From: CALCMJ01 sp964475415 | Lineage (GTDB): Bacteria > Bacteroidota > Bacteroidia > Chitinophagales > Saprospiraceae | Reading direction: 5' to 3' | Length of the DNA stretch: 6,574 nt | Assembly: GCA_964475415.1 (NCBI GenBank) | Contig: CAYYWZ010000114.1 | Span: 1-6,574, forward strand | Shown: positions 1-5,797 of the stretch, piece by piece | How positions within the stretch are numbered: position 1 is the stretch's first letter | Layout of the letters: each line of letters begins with the position of its first letter | The notes under the pieces: model-generated | Told to the model about the DNA's origin: nothing | The model's database searches: none | The model's input: the letters and a program-made list of their open reading frames with translations, nothing else | Translations under genes and position numbers: made by a program

Positions 1-88
1 ATAGCGGTACATGCCAGGCACACACAATAAGTGATAACAGCATATCTCTCCTACGTCGAGAGACGCTGCATACCATCTTACGTTATGA
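1..88. other. Non-coding leader with nested inverted repeats
   Basis: No convincing coding frame is seen here. Several complementary arms can be read directly. ATAAC at 34-38 matches GTTAT at 82-86. CTCTC at 46-50 matches GAGAG at 58-62, or alternatively CGTC (54-57) pairs with GACG (62-65) around a GAGA loop. GGT plus ATGC (6-8, 11-14) matches GCATACC (68-74) with a two-base bulge. The AAC...GTT outer pairing around an inner hairpin is vaguely like an integron attC site, but the GTTRRRY box is not met (GTTATGA), so I only call this a foldable intergenic element. It ends next to an ATG at 85. Confidence 0.3.
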
Positions 89-172
89 ACTATAGATATA
101 TTCAACTATTACAATGGTATTTGGGATGTACTCCCCTCACAGTATTATGTTTTTATAATACATGTAATTTCC

Positions 173-499
173 ATGCCTATTCTCATTAGTTTAATCTGGC
201 TTAACAATCATTACATCAAGAAAAAAGGTGAACTAAAAGAACTGACCTACAACTTACTTATAGTATTAAATCTATTGTCATTTCTTCCCTTTCCCATAAC
301 CTATTATTATTGGGACTTAGTGGATTATAATTCTAGCGGTATATTTATTATTTATATTCTAGTTTTTGGCGTTTTATTAAGATTCAATTCTTTACGATTA
401 GTCTTACTCATCGTATTTTTTTCCAGTTTGTATTTTGGTATGATCTATTATATAGGTATAACTTATGTGGAAACCCTTCTTTATATCTTAACGGAGTAG
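173..499 (+). CDS. N-terminal membrane part of a frame-split sensor histidine kinase
   Basis: This 108-residue frame is almost entirely hydrophobic, with about three to four membrane helices: near residues 1-10 (continuing a helix from upstream), 25-45, 54-70 and 73-98. It has no catalytic motif. The same frame is open upstream to position 89 and encodes more plausible membrane sequence there (VFIIHVIS before the ATG), so the ATG at 173 is only the first in-frame ATG and probably lies inside the original first helix. The frame stops at 497-499, exactly where the adjacent frame (positions 1 mod 3) takes over with another hydrophobic helix (about 499-540, reading NGVGALIILYFLSK) leading straight into the kinase. 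I read it as the sensor half of the kinase at 574-1353, separated by a one-base loss somewhere around 470-497. No known ligand-binding domain is recognised. Confidence 0.55.
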   Translation: MPILISLIWLNNHYIKKKGELKELTYNLLIVLNLLSFLPFPITYYYWDLVDYNSSGIFIIYILVFGVLLRFNSLRLVLLIVFFSSLYFGMIYYIGITYVETLLYILTE

Positions 500-573
500 G
501 AGCACTCATTATATTATACTTTCTTTCAAAGACTATCTATGACATATCTTATCAAAGTGTATCCAATGAGAAA

Positions 574-1353
574 TTGGTAGAAGAAAAGAATGTAAAGTTA
601 AAATCTACACAGGAGAATCTAAAAGAAACGATCGAAGTAGTTAACAAACAAAATCTACTTCTAGAGGATAGTAACAAAAACTTAGTCAACTTCGCAAATG
701 TAGTTGTACATGATATAAGATCTCCATTGAGAACAATATCTGGTTTTACAACCCTTCTATCTAATAGATATAGAACTGCATTTAAAGAAGAAGATGTAGA
801 TCTGCAAGATTCTGTGGTCAAAGCTTGTGAGGATCTAACTAATCTAGTTGAAGGCATCTTAGAGTTTTCAAAAATTTCCTCAGACAGTGATTTAGTATTT
901 TCAACAGTAGATCTTAATAAACTATTTAAGGAAATTACCTTTCTAGAAGGAATAAAAATCAAAGAGAAAAAGGCTGAATTAATTATTCAAGAAAACTTCC
1001 CTTCCGTTCATGGTGTAAAGGAACTTCTACAGCAATTGTTTATTAACTTAATTTCTAACGCTATTAAATTTTCTTCTAAAGAAAATCATCCAAAAATAGA
1101 AATCAGTTACCAGAAATCTGAAGCAAATAACCTAATAGTTAGCGTAAAAGATAATGGTATAGGCATCCCTAAAGATTATCAGGAAGAAGTATTCAAATTA
1201 TTCAAAAAATTGAATACTTCTAAAAGCTATGATGGCAGCGGCTTAGGTCTTTCTATTGCGAAAAGGATCATAGAAAAACACAATGCTACGATATGGATCG
1301 AGTCTGAAAGTAATAAAGGCACAACTGTTCTAATGGAATTTCCAAATGTCTAG
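574..1353 (+). CDS. Sensor histidine kinase, catalytic part (HisKA + HATPase_c)
   Basis: This frame encodes an autophosphorylating two-component sensor kinase. Counting from the TTG at 574, residues about 5-45 form a charged coiled coil. The H-box is FANVVVHDIRSPL with phospho-acceptor His46. The ATP-binding domain follows: N-box with Asn158 and Asn162 (NLISNAIKF), G1 box DNGIGIP at 193-199, F-box VFKLFKKLN at 206-214, and G2 box GSGLGLSIAKR at 221-231. All catalytic boxes look intact. There is no receiver domain. TTG is used because the frame has no ATG or GTG upstream, yet it is open back to 337 and carries a membrane helix at about 499-540, so the true protein very likely began in the other frame (see 173-499). 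As drawn, the kinase lacks its membrane sensor. No response regulator gene lies in the window. Confidence 0.85.
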   Translation: MVEEKNVKLKSTQENLKETIEVVNKQNLLLEDSNKNLVNFANVVVHDIRSPLRTISGFTTLLSNRYRTAFKEEDVDLQDSVVKACEDLTNLVEGILEFSKISSDSDLVFSTVDLNKLFKEITFLEGIKIKEKKAELIIQENFPSVHGVKELLQQLFINLISNAIKFSSKENHPKIEISYQKSEANNLIVSVKDNGIGIPKDYQEEVFKLFKKLNTSKSYDGSGLGLSIAKRIIEKHNATIWIESESNKGTTVLMEFPNV

Positions 1354-1534
1354 TTATCAACTGATTTTTATACATTCATTAAATACATAAGGTAGAGGAC
1401 GATACTACGTTAAATGAATTGTCAATAAGGTTTCTACTTGAATTTGTTCGGTTCATTGTAATCGGTCAGAAGCCAATCAGTTGGATAGCTTGATTGTTAA
1501 ATCAAAGATTAGCTAATGCTTCTAAATCCGTATT

Positions 1535-1725
1535 CCGCACCAGTGATAGTAGTGGTACTGCAAGTGATAGCTGGCTAGTTATCTAAGGAGAATCGAAGGC
1601 CTGGGCGACGCGCTTTGAGCTTAGGCAGGCGCAGCTGAACGAATAGTGAAGACAAGAGTCGACTATAGATAACAGACTGATATCGCTTAGCAGTAGGAAC
1701 GGATAGCACGGTCCGGAGGAGGTGC
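1535..1725 (+). ncRNA. Candidate structured non-coding RNA, family unknown
   Basis: Bases 1591-1725 are about 53% G+C by my count (72 of 135), against about 32% just upstream (1381-1440), with no open frame to explain it. Nested complementary arms are visible. GCACC (1537-1541) pairs with GGTGC (1721-1725) and closes the whole segment. GTTATCTA (1578-1585) pairs perfectly with TAGATAAC (1666-1673). GCCTG (1599-1603) pairs with CAGGC (1626-1630). GGAACG (1696-1701) pairs with CGGTCC (1709-1714) with one A-G mismatch. AGTA (1548-1551) pairs with TACT (1556-1559). Intervening + strand stretches are purine-rich (for example 1640-1657), as in loops of structured RNAs, which favours the + strand. 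It is not a recognisable tRNA, tmRNA, RNase P or SRP RNA. A fragment of a group II intron is conceivable, but I see no domain V and no reverse transcriptase. Confidence 0.4.
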
Positions 1726-1767
1726 AAAAAAAAATATATAACTATAAGATTACAAAAAGATAGGCAA
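1726..1767 (-). terminator. Possible T-rich termination region of the cytochrome gene
   Basis: On the - strand the 42 bases after the TAA stop (1768-1770) contain T5 and then T9 (complement of A9 at 1726-1734). The only hairpin ahead of T9 is a weak, AT-only one (TATA/TATA), so this is not a canonical intrinsic terminator. The GC-rich segment just beyond it might assist termination. Confidence 0.2.
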
Positions 1768-3183
1768 TTATAAAGTTTTCAAATACTCAATTATACTTTT
1801 TCTTTCATCAGTCGTTAGATTATCTCCAAAATAATGACCTGAATTATCATGTCCCATCAATTTAGTATCATAATGATAAATAGACGTCTTCTCATCGACG
1901 ACTTCATAATCAATTCCTACTTCACTATAATTATAATATTGGTCTGTCGTCTTTTCCTTGCTCCATATATCAGGCCTTGTAGAACTATTTAGCACTTTTT
2001 CTAGGGTAGGAACAGATCCATTATGAAAGTAAGGAGCTGAAGCCCATATTCCATCTAACGGAGGTGCTACGTAACCCCTTTCTGGAACTAACATTGCCTT
2101 ATTGGTTCCCTTGCCAAACCATGAAGTGTTATACCAATCTACAAATCTCCCCAAACCAAAATTCGCATAAACTAACATAGAATCGGTCTGTATAAGATCT
2201 AAATCCACAAGCAGGTTAGGATAGGTTTCTAGATCACCATAGGTACCGTGGCAGGTAGAGCAATTATCTAAAAATAACTCTGCACCAATGTCTGCCATTT
2301 CTTGATCAATCTGTTTTGGGTAAGGTGGAGCTTCGAGCTGGTTAATGTAAGCTATAACATCTACGAAACTCTCATCGACTTCTCTAGCTTTTGTAGAGTC
2401 TACTACTGTCAGCATACTACTTGCCATAGATATTCTAGCATAGTCTCCTCTACCTACCGCTGTATAAAACATAGCATTTTTCTTCTTCAGCAACCACCAT
2501 GGAGGCACATCTGTAGGGATCACTTCATCAGGAATATCTAGCATTTCTTCTTCGTTCCAGCTAAGATCATCTTTGTTTCTGTGTGATGCTAGAACAGCTG
2601 CTATCTTATCTGCTGGATTAGAACCTACTGTTTTTGTTACTATCTTAGAACCTATAGCTTTTATAGATTTAGAAAATGGAAGAAAGGCAGTATGTTCCGG
2701 TGTTCCTACAGGATACTGCGAGGTAACAACAGCATCTAGCACTCCTGCAAACATGCTCTGATCCATCGTGAAGTTCCCCGATGAATTACCGAGACCTATT
2801 ACTAACTCTCCATCAAAAACACTACTGTGGCACTGAAGACAATTAGGGGATACAAGTTCTACTCCAGTAGATGTTGTAAAGGCATTATACTCATGACCTA
2901 TTCCTTCGTTGATTCCATCTCTCTGCAAATAGTCATCTACCATACTACCGAGTACAACTTTGTAAATACTGAGTGGAATACCACTGTCGACATAATCTCC
3001 TTCTATAAGATATTTTTTTCCTTTTTCTGCATCTCCGGATCTCTGCGCTGAGGCCTCTAACTTAGTTAATTGATCCATGGGAGGATTAAACATATCATCA
3101 GGGATCAATTCTGTTTTACTACAAGCAGTTATAATAAGGATGATAATAATTATAGAGCTGAAAATTAATGGAATCTTATTCAT
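1768..3183 (-). CDS. Di-heme cytochrome c peroxidase-like lipoprotein
   Basis: This 471-residue c-type cytochrome is exported and lipid-anchored. Residues 1-20 are a very hydrophobic signal sequence ending in the lipobox I-T-A-C, with Cys21 as the lipidation site. Two heme c attachment motifs are present: CLQCH at 115-119 and CSTCH at 308-312. The segment APPLDGIWASAPYFHNGSVP at 373-392 is the hallmark of the bacterial di-heme peroxidase/MauG and rubber-oxygenase (RoxA-like) superfamily. PPWWLLKKKNAMFY at 227-240 and the C-terminal YFGDNLTTDERKSIIEYLKTL region (451-471) fit it too. Classic CcpA peroxidases are shorter (about 320-350 residues), so this is a longer relative. The reaction (peroxide reduction, or oxygenation of a substrate) cannot be assigned from sequence alone. 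It ends convergent with the kinase gene and starts 79 bases from the divergent small membrane protein. Confidence 0.85.
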   Translation of the reverse strand: MNKIPLIFSSIIIIILIITACSKTELIPDDMFNPPMDQLTKLEASAQRSGDAEKGKKYLIEGDYVDSGIPLSIYKVVLGSMVDDYLQRDGINEGIGHEYNAFTTSTGVELVSPNCLQCHSSVFDGELVIGLGNSSGNFTMDQSMFAGVLDAVVTSQYPVGTPEHTAFLPFSKSIKAIGSKIVTKTVGSNPADKIAAVLASHRNKDDLSWNEEEMLDIPDEVIPTDVPPWWLLKKKNAMFYTAVGRGDYARISMASSMLTVVDSTKAREVDESFVDVIAYINQLEAPPYPKQIDQEMADIGAELFLDNCSTCHGTYGDLETYPNLLVDLDLIQTDSMLVYANFGLGRFVDWYNTSWFGKGTNKAMLVPERGYVAPPLDGIWASAPYFHNGSVPTLEKVLNSSTRPDIWSKEKTTDQYYNYSEVGIDYEVVDEKTSIYHYDTKLMGHDNSGHYFGDNLTTDERKSIIEYLKTL

Positions 3184-3262
3184 TATCGGATTTATATAGA
3201 ATTTGGTAGAAAAATAATATCATATAAATTAAAATTACAGGAATTTACGTTCAAATACATAT
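3184..3262. promoter_or_regulatory. Divergent promoter region (79 bases)
   Basis: This AT-rich gap separates the start codons of the di-heme lipoprotein (-) and the small membrane protein (+), so promoters for both must lie in or near it. I see TAGAATTTG at 3195-3203, close to the Bacteroidota -7 consensus TAnnTTTG but with one extra spacer base, and no well-placed -33 TTTG. The exact sites are therefore not assigned. Confidence 0.4.
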
Positions 3263-3535
3263 ATGAAACAAAGATATCGATTAACAGGTTTTGCAAGGTT
3301 CGTAATTTTTATGCTTTTTTTTGTTCCATTTGCTTACGTAGGGCTTACATTGACGGGCGGTGAATCAGCACTAGCAGAAAAAATAAAAGGACTTAAGGAT
3401 AAAATTATGACGCCTAAAAAAGAAATAGTTGTAGAATCTAGTGATAAGGACTGCGACGAGATTATAAAGCTAAAGGAAAAAGAGATAGAGCTACTTAGAG
3501 CAAGGATTAAGAAGCTAGAAATTGCTGCGCAATAA
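3263..3535 (+). CDS. Small single-pass membrane protein with C-terminal coiled coil
   Basis: This 90-residue protein has a basic N-terminus (KQRYR), one transmembrane helix at about 12-30, a short Gly/Ser linker and a strongly charged C-terminal helix. Residues about 63-87 have hydrophobic positions spaced as in a coiled coil (I67, L70, I75, L78, I82, L85), suggesting self-association or a partner. One Cys (64) precedes the coil. The layout is plausible for a real membrane protein, and the start ATG at 3263 is the natural choice: it sits just before the basic-then-hydrophobic pattern, in an AT-rich leader with no Shine-Dalgarno site. It is divergent from the di-heme lipoprotein, so the two may share a regulatory region, but no function is recognised. 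Codon use looks ordinary for the window. An antisense frame exists across the same bases but is less convincing. Confidence 0.7.
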   Translation: MKQRYRLTGFARFVIFMLFFVPFAYVGLTLTGGESALAEKIKGLKDKIMTPKKEIVVESSDKDCDEIIKLKEKEIELLRARIKKLEIAAQ

Positions 3536-3875
3536 ATTGATGATTGTAATTGTGCAATGTTTATCCACAAATCATACTAGGCATACATATGGCATACCAT
3601 TTATTTGTAGACCAGATACCCTGCTATAAATTACTAGGTTACAAAATGGTTATCGATAAAGGAATACTAAGCTGTTCCTGATATTAAGTTCGTAGCAATA
3701 AATTACTGTGGAATAGAATATGTTCTGTATAAAGGAACATAGGTATAATTCTCTAATCATGTAATCCTTAAATCCAGTGAATCATGGTTCTGACAATTTC
3801 AGAAGAGTTGTACCTTAAGGCACATTTTTCTTAATTCAAATAATCCCTGAATCAAATGAATAATGTTTCAGACAA
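3536..3875. other. 340-base gap between convergent genes, rich in short repeats
   Basis: No credible gene is seen on either strand. The gap holds an imperfect inverted repeat just after the 90-residue protein (ATGATTGT near 3540 against ACAAATCAT near 3570). A near-identical 13-mer, GC(T/A)ATAAATTACT, occurs at 3623-3635 and 3695-3707. TGTTCC (3673-3678) is complementary to GGAACA (3734-3739). A 36-base direct repeat (listed separately) and a TTCTGA/TCAGAA hairpin at 3788-3804 complete it. The pattern suggests dispersed or decayed repeat DNA rather than a lost gene. Confidence 0.5.
3763..3798 (+). repeat. 36-base imperfect direct repeat, copy 1
   Basis: This copy aligns without gaps to 3842-3877, with 29 of 36 bases identical and a 79-base period. 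Its left part continues a small array of AATC-headed units of 8-9 bases: AATCATGT (3755), AATCCTTA (3763), AATCCAGTG (3771) and AATCATGG (3780). Its right part, TTCTGACAATTTCAGAA (3788-3804), is a perfect 6-bp hairpin with a CAATT loop. Confidence 0.65.
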
Positions 3876-3877
3876 TT
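3842..3877 (+). repeat. 36-base imperfect direct repeat, copy 2, reaching into the hydrolase stop codon
   Basis: This is the second copy of the repeat at 3763-3798. It keeps the AATC-headed units and ends in TTTCAGACAATT. Its last two bases are part of the stop codon (3876-3878) of the hydrolase on the opposite strand, so the gene's 3' end coincides with the repeat boundary. Confidence 0.65.
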
Positions 3878-4880
3878 ATTCTAAAGGAGTAAGACCTAGT
3901 ATTTCTTCTGCAAAAAGAAAGGTTTCTAATTTAACGGATGCTACATCTTTGGATACTTCACTGCAGGCGATAATATGATTCCCTGCATCTGGAATAGCGA
4001 CTAATCTTTTTTTAGAAATATCAGTAGAAGTACTTTCATAAAATTCCTTCATGGCATCCACTGAAACGACCATATCTTTTTCCTCTTCATTCCTATAATA
4101 GTAGGCTAAAAAAACGGGCTGAAGTATTTCTGCAAATTCTTCTTTATTCATTGTCTCATCTATGAGCGCACGAAGGGCAATAACTCCATCGATATGATAA
4201 CTTACTAACCAATATTTTGACATGGTAGGATTATAATCATGATTTCTATATAAGCCTCCATTGATTTTCTTCATCAGCTGCTTCCCCCAAGGACCTGTAA
4301 GTAACTTAGAATTTTGATCTTCGAGATCTATGTTGGGAGAATAGTATAACAAGGCCGCAATATCATCATCTCCTCCCGCTAGGTATGTCGCATAGGTCGC
4401 TCCTGTAGAACAGGCAATTATGATTACTTTTTCTCCTATGGTTTTCCCTATGGCTATTGCTTCTTTTGCTGAAGCTATTAATTGTTCAGGTGTCAAATTT
4501 TTAAATGAATCTTTTCCCCTAATGCCATGCCCATATATTCTAGCTAAATAAGTATTCATACCATATCGTTCTGAAAACTCAGTATGTAAAGGTGCTGACT
4601 CAAAATAACTAGCAGAAAAGCCAGGAAGGTATACGACGGAATATTTTGTCTTACTAGGTACTGAATCTCTCCAGATTATTCTTGCCTCGTTATCGGTTTT
4701 CAGATCGAACTGACTTTCTTTGTTTACAACATATTGATCTATATTTTCTATGCTTAGATCTAGTTGAGGGTAATCCTCATTCACAGGGTCGAACGCAACC
4801 TTAGGTCCAAGAAAAAAAACAACTAAACTTACAAGAATAAGTAATAATGGAATTCCTAACAGTAATTTTTTAGCAATCAT
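3876..4880 (-). CDS. Membrane-anchored alpha/beta hydrolase
   Basis: This 334-residue alpha/beta-hydrolase fold protein has an N-terminal membrane anchor or uncleaved signal at about 5-25; there is no lipobox Cys. The oxyanion-hole strand is YLPGFSAS at 84-91. The nucleophile elbow is ACSTG at 156-160, with Ser158 as nucleophile; the usual first Gly of G-x-S-x-G is Ala here. The likely acid is Asp269 (KDMVV), and the likely catalytic His is His302 in GNHIIACS. The YGHG motif at 116-119 is also typical of the lipase/esterase and monoglyceride-lipase-like branch. The probable reaction is ester hydrolysis at the membrane surface; the substrate is unknown. The next gene on the same strand ends 207 bases upstream, so it is probably transcribed alone. 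Its stop codon overlaps a repeat. Confidence 0.85.
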   Translation of the reverse strand: MIAKKLLLGIPLLLILVSLVVFFLGPKVAFDPVNEDYPQLDLSIENIDQYVVNKESQFDLKTDNEARIIWRDSVPSKTKYSVVYLPGFSASYFESAPLHTEFSERYGMNTYLARIYGHGIRGKDSFKNLTPEQLIASAKEAIAIGKTIGEKVIIIACSTGATYATYLAGGDDDIAALLYYSPNIDLEDQNSKLLTGPWGKQLMKKINGGLYRNHDYNPTMSKYWLVSYHIDGVIALRALIDETMNKEEFAEILQPVFLAYYYRNEEEKDMVVSVDAMKEFYESTSTDISKKRLVAIPDAGNHIIACSEVSKDVASVKLETFLFAEEILGLTPLE

Positions 4881-5087
4881 AGAACAAGTTAAACTATAAT
4901 TTCTAGTTGTTCAACAATAGATCTAAAATAATAAGTAACGGTCTAATTTTATACTTTTATAGGAAAGACGTTTACGAATCTACTGTATCATCAGCTGGAT
5001 TTATGTAACTCTTCCATGAGTATAATAACTAGAAGCAAGGTAAGATACCAACTAATAGAAGTATATCTCAGTGGACTAGTATAGCTC
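4881..5087. promoter_or_regulatory. Upstream region of the hydrolase with an operator-like palindrome
   Basis: No gene fits in these 207 bases. TTGTT-C-AACAA at 4907-4917 is a perfect dyad, extended by CTA (4903-4905) and TAG (4918-4920) if one G is bulged. A further GAACAA lies at 4882-4887, complementary to TTGTTC at 4907-4912. Lying 20-40 bases before the hydrolase ATG (4880), this could be a repressor site or an mRNA hairpin. The promoter itself is not assignable. Confidence 0.25.
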
Positions 5088-5744
5088 TTAGTACTCGATT
5101 TCTAGAAAATCCAAAGTCGCAATATTAAGTGATCCTATGGGCAAGCCATTTTCTTCTTGTAATTCTCTAAGTGCAGATTTTATAGAATTAGAAAATTTCC
5201 CTTCACATGATCCAGGATCATAGCCACTGGTAATTAGAGAAGCACATAGATTCATTATCAATCCGGCATCGATATCGTTCTCGCATACTACTTCTACCCA
5301 TTCAGCTTGACGCTCGGAAACTACAGATTCGAATTCCACCTCCTGAATTACAAATGCATCTGTTGCTGTTGTATCCTTAAGATATAATATAGATTTTTCA
5401 TCTGTCACAACATCTACTAGACACCAGACTAGACAATCATCTGGATTTGCAGATAAGCACTTTTTATCAGCTTTCTTCTTAACCCACTTGGTAGTACGTT
5501 CCCCTGCCTGATATATATACTTATCGAATTCTATATCCGTTGAATCCAGACCAGTGAACATAGGCAAACTTACAACATCTGTAATCGTAGTTGCAGCTGT
5601 TTTGGCTTTAGCATAACATTTTCCTGCTTCATTAGGTGGCAGATCTACGCTTCTATAATTAGATCTCGGCGTGTAATTACCACATGCTGTTATCAATAAA
5701 AGAAATGATATTACTACTGGAATTGAAATTTTTAATTGTTTCAT
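5088..5744 (-). CDS. Cysteine-rich lipoprotein with C-terminal peptidoglycan-binding domain
   Basis: This 218-residue envelope protein has a signal sequence with lipobox L-I-T-A-C and Cys21 as the lipid anchor. Residues 40-46 read AGKCYAK, resembling the PGKCYAK-type motif I associate with Bacteroidota peptidoglycan-binding proteins, and AEWVEVVC at 147-154 resembles the segment that precedes the domain in that family (from memory, not checked). Residues about 158-216 fit a PG_binding_1 domain: a helix, then SGYDPGSCEGKF, a second helix KSALRELQEENGLP, and a final NIATLDFL helix. Seven cysteines follow the lipid Cys (43, 96, 104, 108, 154, 167, 180), consistent with disulfides outside the cytoplasm. 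It probably tethers the outer membrane to, or senses, the cell wall; no catalytic domain is seen. It is divergent from the CoA-binding gene. Confidence 0.78.
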   Translation of the reverse strand: MKQLKISIPVVISFLLLITACGNYTPRSNYRSVDLPPNEAGKCYAKAKTAATTITDVVSLPMFTGLDSTDIEFDKYIYQAGERTTKWVKKKADKKCLSANPDDCLVWCLVDVVTDEKSILYLKDTTATDAFVIQEVEFESVVSERQAEWVEVVCENDIDAGLIMNLCASLITSGYDPGSCEGKFSNSIKSALRELQEENGLPIGSLNIATLDFLEIEY

Positions 5745-5797
5745 GAAACAGATTTTGCTAATATGATGTTTACTATCTTGAAATTACACAAAATAAA
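5745..5797. promoter_or_regulatory. Compact divergent promoter region (53 bases)
   Basis: The start codons of the peptidoglycan-binding lipoprotein (-) and the CoA-binding protein (+) are only 53 bases apart. On the + strand TTTG (5754-5757) is followed 16 bases later by TATCTTG (5774-5780), a near match to the Bacteroidota -33/-7 pattern (TTTG, TAnnTTTG) with one base missing. This is suggestive only. No Shine-Dalgarno site is seen before either ATG. Confidence 0.3.

Larger units (their letters stand above)
1354..1767. other. 414-base gap between convergent genes
   Basis: No plausible protein is encoded here. The first part (1354-1530) has ordinary AT-rich composition, with an inverted repeat CAATCA (1474-1479) / TGATTG (1491-1496) and the palindrome TTAGCTAA (1509-1516). 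The second part (about 1535-1725) is GC-rich, foldable and listed separately as an RNA candidate. It ends in nine A residues (1726-1734), which read as T9 for transcripts of the gene arriving from the right on the - strand. Confidence 0.6.

Noticed and set aside
470..499. Programmed -1 ribosomal frameshift in the kinase
   Set aside because: No X-XXY-YYZ slippery heptamer lies in phase before the stop at 497, and I see no strong downstream hairpin; a one-base loss or sequencing error is simpler.
552..962. 136-residue open frame antisense to the kinase
   Set aside because: It lies wholly opposite a frame with intact histidine kinase motifs, has a Ser/Leu-rich composition typical of antisense reading, and shows no domain.
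1535..1725. Retron ncRNA, tRNA, tmRNA, RNase P or SRP RNA
   Set aside because: No reverse transcriptase is nearby, no cloverleaf or CCA is seen, and the conserved cores I know for those RNAs are not recognisable on either strand.
1690..1725. Group II intron domain V
   Set aside because: GC-rich and near a GGTCCGG string, but the AGC...GAAA...GTTC helix pattern of domain V cannot be folded here. The idea is kept only as a possible origin of the RNA-like segment.
2302..3051. Three short + strand frames (2302-2541, 2573-2761, 2827-3051)
   Set aside because: All are antisense to the di-heme cytochrome, whose heme motifs and conserved blocks fix the real frame.
3334..3570. 78-residue frame antisense to the small membrane protein
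   Set aside because: It is very rich in Ser, Ile and Leu as the complement of a Lys/Glu coiled coil. The + strand frame has a sensible membrane-protein layout and start.
3755..3877. CRISPR array
   Set aside because: Only two diverged copies with no uniform spacers and no cas genes; the units are degenerate AATC words.
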